From: Carnegiea gigantea
Taxonomy: Eukaryota > Streptophyta > Magnoliopsida > Caryophyllales > Cactaceae
DNA length: 64,000 nucleotides
Direction of reading: 5' to 3'
Assembly (NCBI GenBank): GCA_029747015.1
Contig: JAKOGI010000143.1
Span: 37,501-101,500, forward strand
Part shown: positions 28,701-40,431 of the stretch, one piece after another
How positions within the stretch are numbered: the stretch's first letter is position 1
Layout: each line of letters opens with the position of its first letter
Notes under the pieces: model-generated
Told to the model about the DNA's origin: nothing
Seen by the model: only the letters and a program-made list of their open reading frames with translations
Database searches by the model: none
Made by a program: the position numbers and the translations under genes

Positions 28701-30013
28701 AAGATGCCAACTCCATTCTTCGCCTTAGTAGATCCCGAGTACCACAGTTTATACCCATCAATTTCTCTAGTTTTAGCTCCAACCCACTTCGTCTCCTGAA
28801 TGCAAGCTAAACTAATCTTACGCTTACGCAAAGCCTTAACTAATTCTATCGACTTACCCGTGAGAGATCCAATATTCCAGGATGCTAGGCGCACCTTCCG
28901 CAACCCTAAATCCTTCCTAACCCCAAGGCTCCCCGGAGGACAGGCTGAAACAGCTACATGACTCGCCACAGAAGCAGACGCTTACGAGAATAGCCCACAC
29001 CCTAGCCAACTACCAACATAGGACACCCGAGAAAGTCACGATCAACTACCAACACCCAAACAACGCTAGTACGAACACGAAAGCTACTACTGCCACCTAA
29101 AATTGACAATGTCCCAAAATAATCTCACACTCAATTTGGGCGAAAAAAATTAAGACAAGAACTAACAAGTCAGATAAAAACTCACAAATTCAGACAATAT
29201 TCCCACAAAAATTCACGATGAACCAAAATATCAAGCTGCAATTAAAAAAAAAAAACCTAGATAAATTAAAAATGAACTAAAACAGCAAGAACTACTAAGT
29301 TACCTCACCTATCTAACAAAACAAACTTGGGTACTTGGGTTTGAACACTTACCTAAAATTACCAAACGAATTCAACACGAAACGGTAAAAAGAAAAGAAT
29401 GACAAAGATCGTGAAGAACAGCACTAAAAGCTTCCAAACCCCAGAAGATTGTGAATTTCAAGATGAAGCAAAATACTAAACAATTACAACTTACGAACTT
29501 AAAAAGCCCAAAATCAGCTACAATCTTGGATTCCAGCCAAGACCTTAAACAAACGTAAGTTAAAGAACAGCGGCGTAATCCAATCGAAAGAAACCAAATT
29601 CAGACCAGATTCAACGAAGATGAATGATAACAGAAGAAACCCCTGCAGGAGTGCAACGGGAAACAATACCTGGAAGAGATAGGAGAGAGAATCAATTCCC
29701 AATGGGTGCACTGCTATGTATAGCTTTTGATTCACTCAATTCCTGAGATTAGGAAGTGTTCTGAGGACGAAAGCACCGGTGCCCGTAAAAACAAGCCCCT
29801 GAAACTGGACCACCTTAGCCGTTAATTGGCAAGCCGTTTGGTACCTACTCCGGTGTGCTGGTCGCCTGAGTAACGCCGGCGGGGCACCGACTCCGTGCGA
29901 GCTGTCGGCACCGGCTGCCGGGCTATTTCCGTGGTCACCCCAATGACCGTTGCAGCTAGAGAGAGAGAGACAGAGAAAGCAACTAGAGAGAGAGAGAATC
30001 CTCCAGACATCAT
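25701..30013 (-). mobile_element. Full-length RTE-clade LINE retrotransposon with 12-bp TSD
   Basis: A perfect target-site duplication TCCAGACATCAT flanks the element (25701-25712 and 30002-30013). The body, 25713-30001, reads on the minus strand. It has a 5' UTR of about 1 kb (30001-28970) with GA-rich tracts, one endonuclease-reverse transcriptase frame, a short 3' UTR and a (TTG)n tail at 25713-25740. A simple trinucleotide tail instead of poly(A) fits the plant RTE clade, as does the single EN-RT frame. The element lies directly beyond the Tekay-like LTR. Confidence 0.85.
26039..28969 (-). pseudogene. RTE LINE endonuclease-reverse transcriptase ORF, inactivated
   Basis: A single frame runs 28969 to 26039, interrupted by TAG at 28154-28156 and TAG at 27350-27352; all three open pieces share the same phase. 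The first piece is an apurinic-type endonuclease: ASWNIGSLTGKSIE, CIQETKW, GDFNGHIG, and a final GTQHRLLVLDV with the catalytic His. The middle piece ends in the RT lead-in (KAVGPDQIPVEVWK). The last has RT motifs GFMSGRLTIEAI, DLEKAYDTVPRE and DLHQGSALSPFLFTLV, then FANDIVL where the family has FADDIVL, so the second-to-last catalytic Asp is lost. It ends with the RTE tail (RLRWFGHVKRR, GRGRLKKSLEEV). The lesions are G-to-A/C-to-T type. No activity is expected. Confidence 0.85.
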
Positions 30014-31418
30014 AAAGAAACTCATATTAAATGGCTATAAATTTAACTACAAATTCAAATTCATAAACCCTTAATCAGCTCAACAAAAAACTTTTCGACA
30101 CTCAACTAACTCAAGAACAATGGCAGGCTAAAATTCATATTATCTAGCTCAAATAATGAATCATAGGTGTTATGCAAACAACAATCATTCTCCAACTAAG
30201 TAATGTAATGTATTCCCACGAACAACTATGTGGTTTATTCATCAATTGCCATTTATGGTTTATTCATCAATTGCCATTAACTTCTAAATCCATTGTATCT
30301 TAAAAAATTAAATGGAAGTAAGGGAGTATAATCAATTCATCTTGAACAAACTACTCAAATTACATAAATTATGTTAGACATTAGTCATTAATCTACGCCA
30401 CATTTAACATTATATGTATCAAGCTTGAGGCCAAAAAGAGCTAAAACCCTTAAAGTCTTCGTCCACTGGATTGGAACACACGACCCTTAATGTTCCCCAT
30501 CCACACGCAGCCACTGCAACATAGACATGCTGGTGTATTTTTGGGTAACATAAATTATGTTCGAGTGCTCTTTTTCTCTGTAAATATTTCCCCATACACT
30601 TTTTTTTTGTGTGTGTGTGTGTGTGTGGAGGGAGGGGAGTCAGCTTACACCACTGACACCACCTTGGCTCCGCCACTGACACGTCCTCACCTGGTCAAGT
30701 ATGGATGAGTTACATGGGCATTCTATTATAGTAGTGGGGGCTGTATCTGTGTATGAGTCAAGTTGAGTCCGATCTAGATAGGCTTAAGGCTTACTCGCGA
30801 GCTATTTTGTGTACTTAGCCAGCTTGTGGGTTTGTCAAGTTGAAAATTTGGGCTCAAAACTTAGCTCACGTAAGCTTACAAGCCCTTCAAGCCTCCATGC
30901 ATGAGCCTTGCACACGCTTACTAGTTCTTGTTACAATATGAAATAATCGAAATCGAATTTAAATCTTAAGATGGGAAATATAAATATTGTATCTCAAGTA
31001 AAAAAAAAATAACATAGAGTTGAAAAGTAATTTGAATGAGGAAAAAGGATGTTGGGGAGATCAAAGGAAGGAACCCACTTCAACCAAGGTTCATAGCAAT
31101 AAGCCCAAGTGAGGTTCTATTCCAAGACCAATTGGCAATAGAAAGTGGGACTTCTTTATTTATGTGTGATACTTTCCAACAAGGGATGAGAGAGAGATTG
31201 AGAGAGTGAGGACAAAAAAAAAAAAAAAAGGAAAACGGAAAAAAGGAGGAAGAATAAATTTTGTAGCGTCAATATGATGGCACAATATGGTTGTGACCAA
31301 ATTTCTATACCTGAGCCTTACCTGAACTTCTGATGCTTACGTTGCTTGTATTTACAAAACAAAATAGTGGACCTAGTGGTAACATACCGAAAAGGCAATC
31401 TAACCTAGAATGACAATC
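30014..31418. other. Inter-element DNA, no gene recognised; (GT)n microsatellite
   Basis: AT-rich remnant sequence with a GT dinucleotide run at about 30608-30628, and the phrase AGTGGCGGAGCCAAG (minus strand, about 30660-30680) common in plant repeats. Two small frames over the GT run are artefacts of the repeat. Confidence 0.5.
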
Positions 31419-31423
31419 ACATG

Positions 31424-32945
31424 TGTTGACCCTATCTTATGTAATGTAAGGTTTTGATGATAACAAACACAAATGTAATATATGCTTGAGTGTGTTGTTC
31501 AAACAGATTCCAAATGTTGTTGGAAATACTTTGAAATTGCTTGGTTAACTATGCTTAAGAACAGGTCTTAAGAACTGGTTCTCAAGATCAGTTGATTCAG
31601 GAATCCAGAACAGCCTGGGAATTAGTTCTGCAAGGTGTTTGGAGCAGCAAGTTGTTTTTCTACAAGATGTCCGGTTGATTCAACAAGAGTCTTGGTTTGT
31701 TATAGGTTTTATTTTCTTAGATTCTTGTTAATATGCCAATTAGAAAGTCTTGATTTGACATTCACTTTGAAATGGTCTTTCTTTTTGAAACTAATTCAGA
31801 ACACTATCTCAGAACAAGTTCTGGGAACAAGGTGTTCAGGATGTTCTTAAGCCAAACTGCAAAAACGTTTTTTCATGAATTCTTCTCTGATCTTTTGACT
31901 AACGTCTCTGAGATTTTTGAGCAAGATTTTACGCTGATTATTTAGTCTAAAGAGACTATTTTTGGCTATGAGAAACGTGGGGAGATTTTCAAGTCTATTT
32001 TTTAGAATGCTTTATTCTCCAAGTAACAAAATCTTTATTTTTAGAAAATGGCTGATTTTGTGGAGAAAATTATGGGATGATTTACTGAGTTTTTGTGGCT
32101 GAAAATAACTGTGCAGCTCAAGCAGTTAGTGAAAATTTTTCAGCTCATACTTTCCACTCCTTGCGGCCCATGCTTTTTGTGGTTTAGAAACAAAATCTCT
32201 AATTTTAGAAAATGGCTGAATTTGTGGAAAAAATCATGGGATGGTTTACTGAGTTCTTGTGGTTGGAAATTAGTGGGTATTTTTCAGCACACACCTTCCA
32301 CTCCTTGCGGCCCAAGCTTTTTCTTTTTGGAAAATATTTTGCAATTATTCCACATGTTTTCTATTTAAGCAAAACTCCACACTCATTTTCTTCATCGGTT
32401 TTCACAGCAATATTCCAGAACTTAAGAGTAATATTTTTCAGAGAGAGAACCGACTCGAGTGTCTGAAAGTTTGAGCTTTCAAAATTGGCATACTAGGCGC
32501 ATATTTGTACCTTACACTAGCTTATTGAGAAGAACTCAAAAGTAAGGTGTTCATCTTATTCTCTTCTTTCATAAAAGTGAGTTGAGTGTGTTCAAATCAA
32601 GGGGATTTTGGACGTGGGGTAACCGGTCTTAGGGAAGACGGTTACGTGTGTTACAAGTTGTAACAAGGTGTGTTACTATTGTAACGTGTTTAGCCCGTTT
32701 AGTGAAGTGTGTAAATCCTACAGGAGGTAGGTCGGGGTTTTTTCACCTCAGTTGGGCTAGAGGTGTTTCCACGTAAAAAATCCTGTGTCCATTATTTCTT
32801 GCATTCATTTCCGCTGAGTTTTCGCTACTGGACGTATCAGGAACAGTCTGTGCAAATAGGGTCTAAGCCTGTTTCCCAGAAACCTGCAAAAATTTGACAA
32901 CACAATTCACCCCCCTCTTGTGTTTGTGTACTCTCATTTCTATTA
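31424..32945 (+). repeat. 5' LTR of the SIRE-like element
   Basis: Starts TGTTGACCC and ends TTTCTATTA, where the partner LTR ends TTTCTATCA, so the terminal CA has become TA. Contains an internal direct duplication with a period of about 164 bp (units starting near 32041 and 32205) shared with the 3' LTR. Confidence 0.8.
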
Positions 32946-32947
32946 AG

Positions 32948-32959
32948 TGGTATCAGATC
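32948..32959 (+). other. Primer-binding site of the SIRE-like element
   Basis: TGGTATCAGATC, one mismatch from the initiator tRNA-Met site, two bases after the LTR end. Confidence 0.75.
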
Positions 32960-33001
32960 AGGTTCTCATTAGAAAGATTAACATCTTGAGAGATCCTAAA
33001 C

Positions 33002-34808
33002 ATGAGTACACCACATGGCATGCTTGAGGGGCAATCCATAACTCGACCACCATACTTTAATGATCAACATTATAGTTGGTGGAAGAATAGAATGGAAAAC
33101 TACATTCAAGTTGAGGACTACGAGTTGTGGATGCTTATCAAGAACGGACCACTCATTCCCACGAAAGTAATTGAAGATGGAAGCAAAGTTCACAAAAAGC
33201 CCGAGGAGTTCAATACCGATGACTTCAAGATGATGGAGAAAAACGCTAAAGCCAAAAAACTCCTGTATTTTGGTCTTGGTCCGGATGAGTACACTCGCAT
33301 TTCTGAGTGCGAGTCAGCCAAAAACATATGGGATACCCTTCAAGTAGCTCATGAAGGCACAAACCAAGTCAAGCAATCACGCATTGAGCTACTTATGAGA
33401 AAGTACGAACTGTTTGAGATGGGTGATCGTGAAACGGTGATGGACATGTATACCCGTTTCACCCATATTACAAATGAGTTAAAATCTTTGGGAAAGTCCT
33501 TCACCACTGAAGAGTTGGTGAGAAAGATCCTAAGGTTTTTACCTCATTCTTGGGAAGCCAAAGTTACAGCTATTCAAGAGGCCAAGGATATGAAAAAGAT
33601 CACCTTGGACGAACTGATTGGAAACCTCCAAACATATGAGCTTAGGAGAAATTCCCAACAACAAGAGGAGATCAAGAAAGACCGAGGAATTGCTCTAAAG
33701 TCATGGAGGACGATAGCTCGGACCTTGATGATGAAGATATGGCAATGATCACCCGCAAATTCAAGAAGTTTTTCTAGAAGGCCAAGGAGAACACAAAGAA
33801 GAAAAACTTCAGCAAGTTCAAGAATCGTGACCGGGAATAGTTCTCAGGGTGTTTCAAATGTGGTAAGCTTGACCACATTGTGAAAAATTGTCCACTGCTT
33901 AAAGAGGAACAAGAGGCCGAACAGTCCAGGAAACAGGGCAGAAAACAGGCTGGGAACAGTTCTGCCAGGCGCTTTACAAGGGCAGTGCTTGCGGCTTGGG
34001 GTGATTCTACCGAGGATGAGGAAGGAACTGAAGAAGAAAATGCTGCTGTAGCTCTTATGGCCAGAAGTGACTCTGACTCAGATGATGAGCCTCTGGACAA
34101 CTTAGCTCAACTTAAGGATAAGGTACGTGGTCTAAATAAAGCAAAACTTGAAGAGTTATTATTCACTTTGATGGATGAGTGTGATGATATTAATTCTGAA
34201 AATTGCATGTTAAAGGATGCATGTTCTGAGTTAAAAAGGATATTAGAGAATTAGAGCATGAAAACAAAATCCTTAAAAGTGAAAAAATTGAAATTGATAT
34301 GAAGAACATTGTTTTGCATGAAGACCTCAATAAGGTCAAAGAGACCTTAAGTATGAAGGAAGAGGCTTTTGCTACTGACCTCACTAAGCTTGAAAATGAG
34401 TCCCTTGAACTGAAACAGAAGGTTGAATCCCTGCTTGTTGAGAACAATAAATTGCTTGAAAAATTAAAACAAGTAGAATCAGAACCTGCTGCAAACAGGG
34501 ACTGGAACAGGTCCTCACAGGTGCTGAATTGGCTGAACACTCACTTTAATCGAGGCAAAAGAGGATTAGGCTTTGTGACTAAGCGCACTGTTTACCCTGT
34601 TAATAGAAAATATGTAGGATTACCTAAAAATATTGTTTGTTTTCATTGTAGTAAAACAGGGCATTATCGGCATGCTTATCCTATAAGAAGGTATGCCATG
34701 GAAAGCAACTTGAGTTATGTGAAGCAAATTTGGGTTAGAAAAGATGAGCTTCGCATGTCTAAGGAAATGGGACCCAAGTGGATCTGGGTTCCCAGAACTA
34801 ACCCTTAA
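33002..34808 (+). pseudogene. SIRE-like gag (UBN2-type, CCHC zinc knuckles, coiled coil), frameshifted
   Basis: It opens with MSTPHGMLEGQSITRPPYF and a UBN2-type capsid region (33002-33690) including YFGLGPDEYTRI and ELMRKYELF-like segments. A frameshift near 33690 is followed by two in-frame stops near 33777 and 33838. Then comes a first zinc knuckle CFKCGKLDHIVKNC (about 33850), an acidic stretch, a charged coiled coil, a second frameshift near 34250, and a second knuckle CFHCSKTGHYRHAYP in which the last cysteine is Tyr. It ends WVPRTNP then TAA, with a TAG a few codons later, before the protease frame. Gag packages element RNA; this one cannot make a full product. Confidence 0.8.
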
Positions 34809-34826
34809 TTTGTTTTGTAGGCTAAA

Positions 34827-36542
34827 GTGAGAGGGAACAATCCGGCAAACAACCTAGCAAACAGCCCAGGAAACAACCCAGGGAACAGCCTAGGAAACAA
34901 CCTAGGAAACATCCAGCTGTGGTATGTTGATAGCGGATGTTCAAGGCATGTGACTGGTAAGAAATCCAACTTCCTCTCACTTACAGCCTCAGAAGGAGGG
35001 TGTGTGGCATTTGGTAACGGCAAGTCCGGGATAATTGTCGGAATAGGTAAGATAAGTGAGTCACTCTCCCATTCTATTGATAATGTATATCTTGTAGATG
35101 GTTTGAAACATAATTTACTTAGTGTGTCCCAACTGTGCGATAAAGACAACCTAGTAATGTTTTCTCCAACACGTTGCTTGGTTGTTAATATGAACACAGG
35201 AGATATCGTGTTGAGGGGGAAGCGACACAAAAATGTTTATAAAGTGTGTATTTCTTCCCTTCCCCAAAATAATCTGACTTGTTTAACTGCTTTGAATGAT
35301 GATGTAATGCTTTGGCACAAAAGATTAGGTCATGCAAGTCTCTCACTTTTAAACAAATTAGTTTCTAAAGACCTAGTAGTCGGCTTGCCTTCCATCAAAT
35401 ACAATGATGGCAAGGTATGTGACGCTTGTGCTAGGGGGAAACAAGTCAGAAATTCTTTTAAATTGAAAAATTTTGTTAGCACTACCCGACCTCTCGAAAT
35501 GCTACATGTCGATTTGTGTGGTCCTATGAGGATCATGAGTAGAGGTGGGAAGAAGTATGTGCTTATTGTAGTGGATGACTACTCTCGTTTCACTTGGACC
35601 CTGTTTTTGGCTTCTAAAGATGAAACTTTTGAAAAATTTATTGCATTCATTAAAAAGACTGAAAAGAGAGTAGGACACTCTTTGGTGTGCCTAAGGTCTG
35701 ATCATGGTACAGAATTTGAAAATTCGAGCTTTATTGACTATTGTAATGAGCATAGTGTTGATCATAATTATTCAGCTCCAAGAACACCCCAACAGAACGG
35801 GGTGGTAGAGCGTAAAAATCGAACTCTAGAAGACATGACTAGAACAATGCTTATTGCTAGTGGTCTTGCTAGAAACTTTTGGGTGGAAGCTTTGAACACA
35901 TCATGTTACATTATCAATAGATGTATGATTAGACCTATTCTTAACAAAACTCCTTATGAACTTTTCAAGGGTAGAAAACCCAATATTATGCATTTGAGAG
36001 TATTTGGCTGTAAATGTTATGTGCATAATAATGGGAAGAATGCCTTGGGGAAGTTTGATCCAAGGAGTGATCAGGCAATCTTTCTTGGATACTCCTCACA
36101 CAGTAAGGCTTACAAAGTATTCAATAAGCGAACCTTGTGTGTTGAGGAGAGTGTGCATATGCTTTTTGATGGAACTAACTCTCTAGTTGAGATTGATGCA
36201 CAGGATGATGATTTCGAACTGGGCCTTGCTAAGAAAAATGTGTTGCTCACACATGAAGAAGGTAAGTATCCCGAGGATGGATCAGGGCCTGAAGCTTTTT
36301 CCTTGGAAGATGGGCAAGGTCTAAACCAAACCGGGGGAAGTATTGTTGAACCTAGTTTGGAACAAAACCAGCCTAACACTCCAGAAACAGGCTCTAGAAC
36401 AGGCTCGGGAATAGGCTTCAGATCAGGCTCAGGAACAGGCTCCGGAACCTGTTTCACCAAGTATCCACGCAAGAGTAGAAAGTGTGTCTGTGGATCCGCT
36501 TACTCCACGACCATGGAAGCACCAAAGTTTGCACCCTCTTGA
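34827..36542 (+). CDS. SIRE-like protease and integrase segment
   Basis: One open frame of 571 codons. A low-complexity GNNPGNSLGNN-type repeat (about residues 1-30) precedes the aspartic protease motif WYVDSGCSRHVTG. The GAG-pre-integrase segment WHKRLGHAS and CDACARGKQ lead into the integrase core: HVDLCGP, LRSDHGTEFENSSF and PQQNGVVERKNRTL supply D, D and E. A C-terminal GKCYVHNN/FLGYSSHSKAYKVFN part follows. The frame slips against the RT frame within the GSGTGSG-coding repeats (about 36390-36440), so the polyprotein is broken there although this segment itself is open. Confidence 0.85.
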   Translation: MRGNNPANNLANSPGNNPGNSLGNNLGNIQLWYVDSGCSRHVTGKKSNFLSLTASEGGCVAFGNGKSGIIVGIGKISESLSHSIDNVYLVDGLKHNLLSVSQLCDKDNLVMFSPTRCLVVNMNTGDIVLRGKRHKNVYKVCISSLPQNNLTCLTALNDDVMLWHKRLGHASLSLLNKLVSKDLVVGLPSIKYNDGKVCDACARGKQVRNSFKLKNFVSTTRPLEMLHVDLCGPMRIMSRGGKKYVLIVVDDYSRFTWTLFLASKDETFEKFIAFIKKTEKRVGHSLVCLRSDHGTEFENSSFIDYCNEHSVDHNYSAPRTPQQNGVVERKNRTLEDMTRTMLIASGLARNFWVEALNTSCYIINRCMIRPILNKTPYELFKGRKPNIMHLRVFGCKCYVHNNGKNALGKFDPRSDQAIFLGYSSHSKAYKVFNKRTLCVEESVHMLFDGTNSLVEIDAQDDDFELGLAKKNVLLTHEEGKYPEDGSGPEAFSLEDGQGLNQTGGSIVEPSLEQNQPNTPETGSRTGSGIGFRSGSGTGSGTCFTKYPRKSRKCVCGSAYSTTMEAPKFAPS

Positions 36543-38157
36543 TCAAATTTTGTCTGACCTTAATATAGGAGTGCAAACTAGATCCAAGCTCAAAAATTTC
36601 TGTGCCTTCTATACTTTTCTCTCTAACATTGAGCCTAAAAATGTTAATGAAGCTCTTGCAGATTCAGATTGGGTTACAACAATGCAAGAGGAGCTTCATC
36701 AGTTTGAAAGGAATAAGGTGTGGCATCTTGTACCTCAACCGGAAGACAGATCAATTATTGGCACCAAGTGGGTGTTCCGAAACAAGCTTGATGAGCTCGG
36801 AACAGTCACTAGGAACAAGGCCCGACTGGTGGTTCAAGGCTACAACCAAGAAGAAGACATTGATTATGAAGAAACCTTTGCACCTGTTGCAAAGATTGAG
36901 GTCATTCGAATCTTGATAGCTTTTGCAACCCACATGGAGATCAAGCTATATCAGATGGATGTCAAAAGTATATTCCTCAACAGATATCTTAAAGAGGAGG
37001 TGTATGTAATGCAACCCCCTGGTTTTGAAAGTAAGGAATTTCCTAATCATATTTTTAAACTTGACAAAACATTTTATAGTTTAAAACAAGCTCCTAGAGC
37101 TTAGTATGATTGTTTGTCAAACTTTTTATTGGAAAATGGTTTTAGAAGAGGTAAGGTAGATAATACCTTGTTTCTAAAGTCTAAAGGGAAACATTTATTG
37201 ATTATCCAAGTATATGTCGATGACATTATATTTGGTGCAACTCATAATGATTTGTGCAATGAATTTTCAAACATGATGAGGAGTGAGTTTGAAATGAGCA
37301 TGATGGGTGAACTTAATTTTTTCTTAGGCTTGCAAATCAAGCAAACTTCAAACGGCACCATGATCCATCAACAAAAATATGTCAAGAAGTTACTTAAGCG
37401 ATTTGAGATGGAATCGACTAAGTCCATTGATACTCCCATCTCTCCTTCAACCAGATTGGTAATGGATGATGGGAGTCCCTCAATTGAGGAGAAATCCTAT
37501 AGGGGCATGATAGGGTCGCTTCTTTACCTAACTGCTAGTAGACCTGACATTATTTTCAGTGTTGGTTTGTGTGCCCGTTTTCAGTCTAACCCTAAAGAAT
37601 CACATTTAAAGGCTATTAAACGGATTTTTAGATATTTAAAACATACACCTGATTTGGCTTTATGGTATCCTAGAGGATGCAACTTTGACCTTGTTGGATA
37701 TGCTGATGCTGATTGTGCAGTTTTCTTAGTTGATAGAAAAAGCACCTCAGGTATGGCTCATTTTCTTGGACCTTGTTTGGTATCTTGGGCAACCAAGAAA
37801 CAACACTCTATTGTCATGTCCACAGCAGAAGCTGAATATGTTGCAGCTGCTTCTTGTTGTGCTCAATTGCTGTGGACAAGGCAACAACTCAAAGATTTTT
37901 GTGTTGACACAGGATGCATTCCTAATTTTTGTGACAATACAAGTGCTATCAATATTTCCAAAAACCCATGTCAACATAGAAGAACTAAACATATTGACAT
38001 TCGTCATCACTTTTTGAGAGATAATATTGAAAAAGGTTTGATTTCAATGAATTTTTGTACCACTAATAAACAAATTGCTGATATTTTTACCAAGGCACTG
38101 AATAGAGAACAGTTTGAGAAGAACAGACTTGAATTGGGTTTAATTAAAACGACTTGA
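36484..38157 (+). pseudogene. SIRE-like reverse transcriptase and RNase H, one nonsense codon
   Basis: The frame is continuous except for TAG at 37102-37104, where the family has Trp (APRA-stop-YD versus APRAWYD). Before it: WVTTMQEELHQFERN, GTKWVFRNKLDE, ARLVVQGYNQEE and YEETFAPVAKIEVIR. After it: catalytic VYVDDIIFG, GELNFFLGLQI, SLLYLTASRPDI, then RNase H with GYADADCA, STSGMAHFLG, STAEAEYVAA, KHIDIRHHFLRD and IADIFTKAL. The YVDD box is intact. The single TGG-to-TAG change is the main lesion in this half. Confidence 0.85.
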
Positions 38158-38529
38158 GAATGCTTAATTAACCCCCAATGCTTGTCTAGTTAAAGGGCTT
38201 TTCAGGTCAAGCTTGTTAAAATTATTGGTTGCAGTCAAACTTGGTGCTATATTTGGCACATGTGTGGAATACAGCTTGTTGACACTCGTTGAGGTCTAAT
38301 GATATTGCCCTTATTGTCCTATGTTACCGAACAACTGACCGCAGGAACAAGCACCAAGAACAGGTATAACCACTGTTTGTCACCTTGTGCGAATCAGGTA
38401 GTTAATTTCGTTGTTGAGAATTTTTTTTTTACTTTGTTCATCAGCCATCGAAAAACTCTCTCTCCACCTCTCTCTCTCTCAACCCAAAAACCCTAATCTC
38501 TCAAAACCCAAGCTTCTCTCCCTGCTTCA

Positions 38530-39678
38530 ATGGCGACTTCCGGCAAGCTCACCATCGGCAAACGTCGCTCAATTGCCGCCCCAGCTCCGACTTCGAAGCG
38601 GTCACGCATGGTGTCTCCACCGGCTGCAGCGTCATTGCCCATGTTAGCCGTCACTGCTCCGGTACTTTTTGGAGGTATAAGGTTCGAATTTTTGCCTCCT
38701 TTGCCAATTATCTCAACACCTTTTGGGTTTTTGACTTGTGTGAACTTGAGCTCTGTGGGTTGGGCTGAACTTGGGGTTAAAAGTGCCGTTGGACCGAGTG
38801 AGGTCCAAACCGAGGTTGCTGATATTGATGTAAATTTGGATGAGGGGCTTGAGACCCTTGTTGAAAATGTTCAAACAACACTGATGCAAACACCCTCCAA
38901 GAAGACTGTTCCTAAGCGGAAGATTTCTCCCAACCAGGTCCCAAAAAGGGCCCTGCTAAGGATGAACTTGAAGACCCCAGCTCCAAAGAAGGCAGCACCC
39001 ACCACTTCAAAAATTAGCCCAATTTCTTTAGAGAAGTGTGGTGCGGGGCAAAATCGTGAAGGCAACATACTTTCAGGAACAGGGTCTGGAGGTGTTTTTG
39101 GACAAGCTCAGGGCCCAGGGGTGACTGGACCTGTTTCCAAACACCCAACTGGGGTGTTCTGTCCCAGATTTAGCTAAATTTATGCGAATTGCAATGTCAC
39201 AAATGCTGTGGTGACAAGTGAAGTTAATGTGAAGAAACTGAAATTCAATGCCAAAGATCTGGGTGAAATTTTGGGTGTTCCGGATGAAGGTTTTGATGCG
39301 TATGATTGGGAGGACAAGATTGTGCTTGGGACAGCACTGCTGCTGCAATTAACTCAAACACTGAGCCGGCAAACAAGGTTGAAAGCACCTCAGTCCGTCA
39401 AAAAAGGTGACATGACTTCTCTTCATCAATTGCTCTTTTGGTTCATTATTAAGAATATCATCCCTAGAGGTCAAGGCCGCAATCTTGCGGATGCTATGGA
39501 TCAATGTTTTATTGACCTTATGGATAGAGGAGAGAAAATTACCCTCCCAGTAATCATTATTCGCCACATCTCCAGGATTGCAAACACCTCAAGAGAACAT
39601 GATCTGGGGCATGGTTTCTTACTAACTCTTGTGTTTGAGCACTTTGGGATTTCTCTACAGAAGAAAGTGGGGGTGTAG
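38530..39678 (+). pseudogene. SIRE-type extra ORF with putative plant transposon-protein domain
   Basis: Downstream of RNase H a frame starts MATSGKLTIGKRRSIAAP (basic, Ala/Pro-rich) and continues in the same phase past a TAA at 39175-39177 into IYANCNVTNAVVTSEVNV, LGEILGVPDEGFDAY, ALLLQLTQTLSRQ, LHQLLFWFIIKNIIPR and GLTLV-like segments, ending at 39678; homologous coding continues in pieces to about 40048. This second part resembles the putative plant transposon protein region found in the env-like position of SIRE/Maximus elements. Its role is not established. At least two nonsense codons break it. Confidence 0.6.
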
Positions 39679-40417
39679 ATGATTGATGACATAGGGAGTA
39701 GCACTCTAATGGGGTGCGGATTTAAATTGGTCAGAGGAGAGCAAATTAATTCGAAACAGGGGCCTCGAACACCTTTTTCCCCATGTTTCCGGTTCTTCCT
39801 CCAGTCAGCCTTCTGTTGATGTCTTGCTATTGGATCAATCTCGGTTGAAGCCCGAGCTTGCTGAGGAGAAGGTTCTCAATGCCAAGCACCATGAGGATCT
39901 CATGTCGATTCTTTCAACTCTCTCAGCCAAATTCTCTTCTCCTCCTCCCTACAACAGTCTACCCCCTGATTCCTTCCCTATTCTGTCTTCCCTTATTTTT
40001 CCACCTGTTCTCAACAACTATTTTTCACTAGCTGGTTGTGCCTTGTGACTAACAATGGTTTATGCTAATCTTGGTTGGATCTGCTGAATGTTGTGCCATG
40101 CTTGTCTTCTTGTTGTTATTTGTTTGTGCGTGACTCGGATGGCCAATATCATTAACGTACCATATACTTAAGTGTATCGCAGGTTCTTTTCCTCCATTAC
40201 CCAAGTGGTGGTGACTGCAAACACCCTGACTCTATCTGTTTGATCTGACCACCCTTTTTCGATGGTGTCAAAAGGGGGAAGATGGGCATGACCATGATTG
40301 TTTTAGTTTAACTTGGATTAAAGTTGACTTCTTAAACTTTTATCTCTTCTATGACTTGACCGTGTGGCACTAACCGATTTTTTTATGGTCAATATGGTCA
40401 TTTGGTTTGTCATTATC

Positions 40418-40431
40418 AAAAAGGGGGAAAT
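40418..40431 (+). other. Polypurine tract of the SIRE-like element
   Basis: AAAAAGGGGGAAA just before the TG of the 3' LTR, the characteristic SIRE plus-strand primer. Confidence 0.75.

Noticed and set aside
30419..30708. Two overlapping frames across the GT microsatellite
   Set aside because: Generated by the (GT)n/(CA)n run; no conserved protein features.
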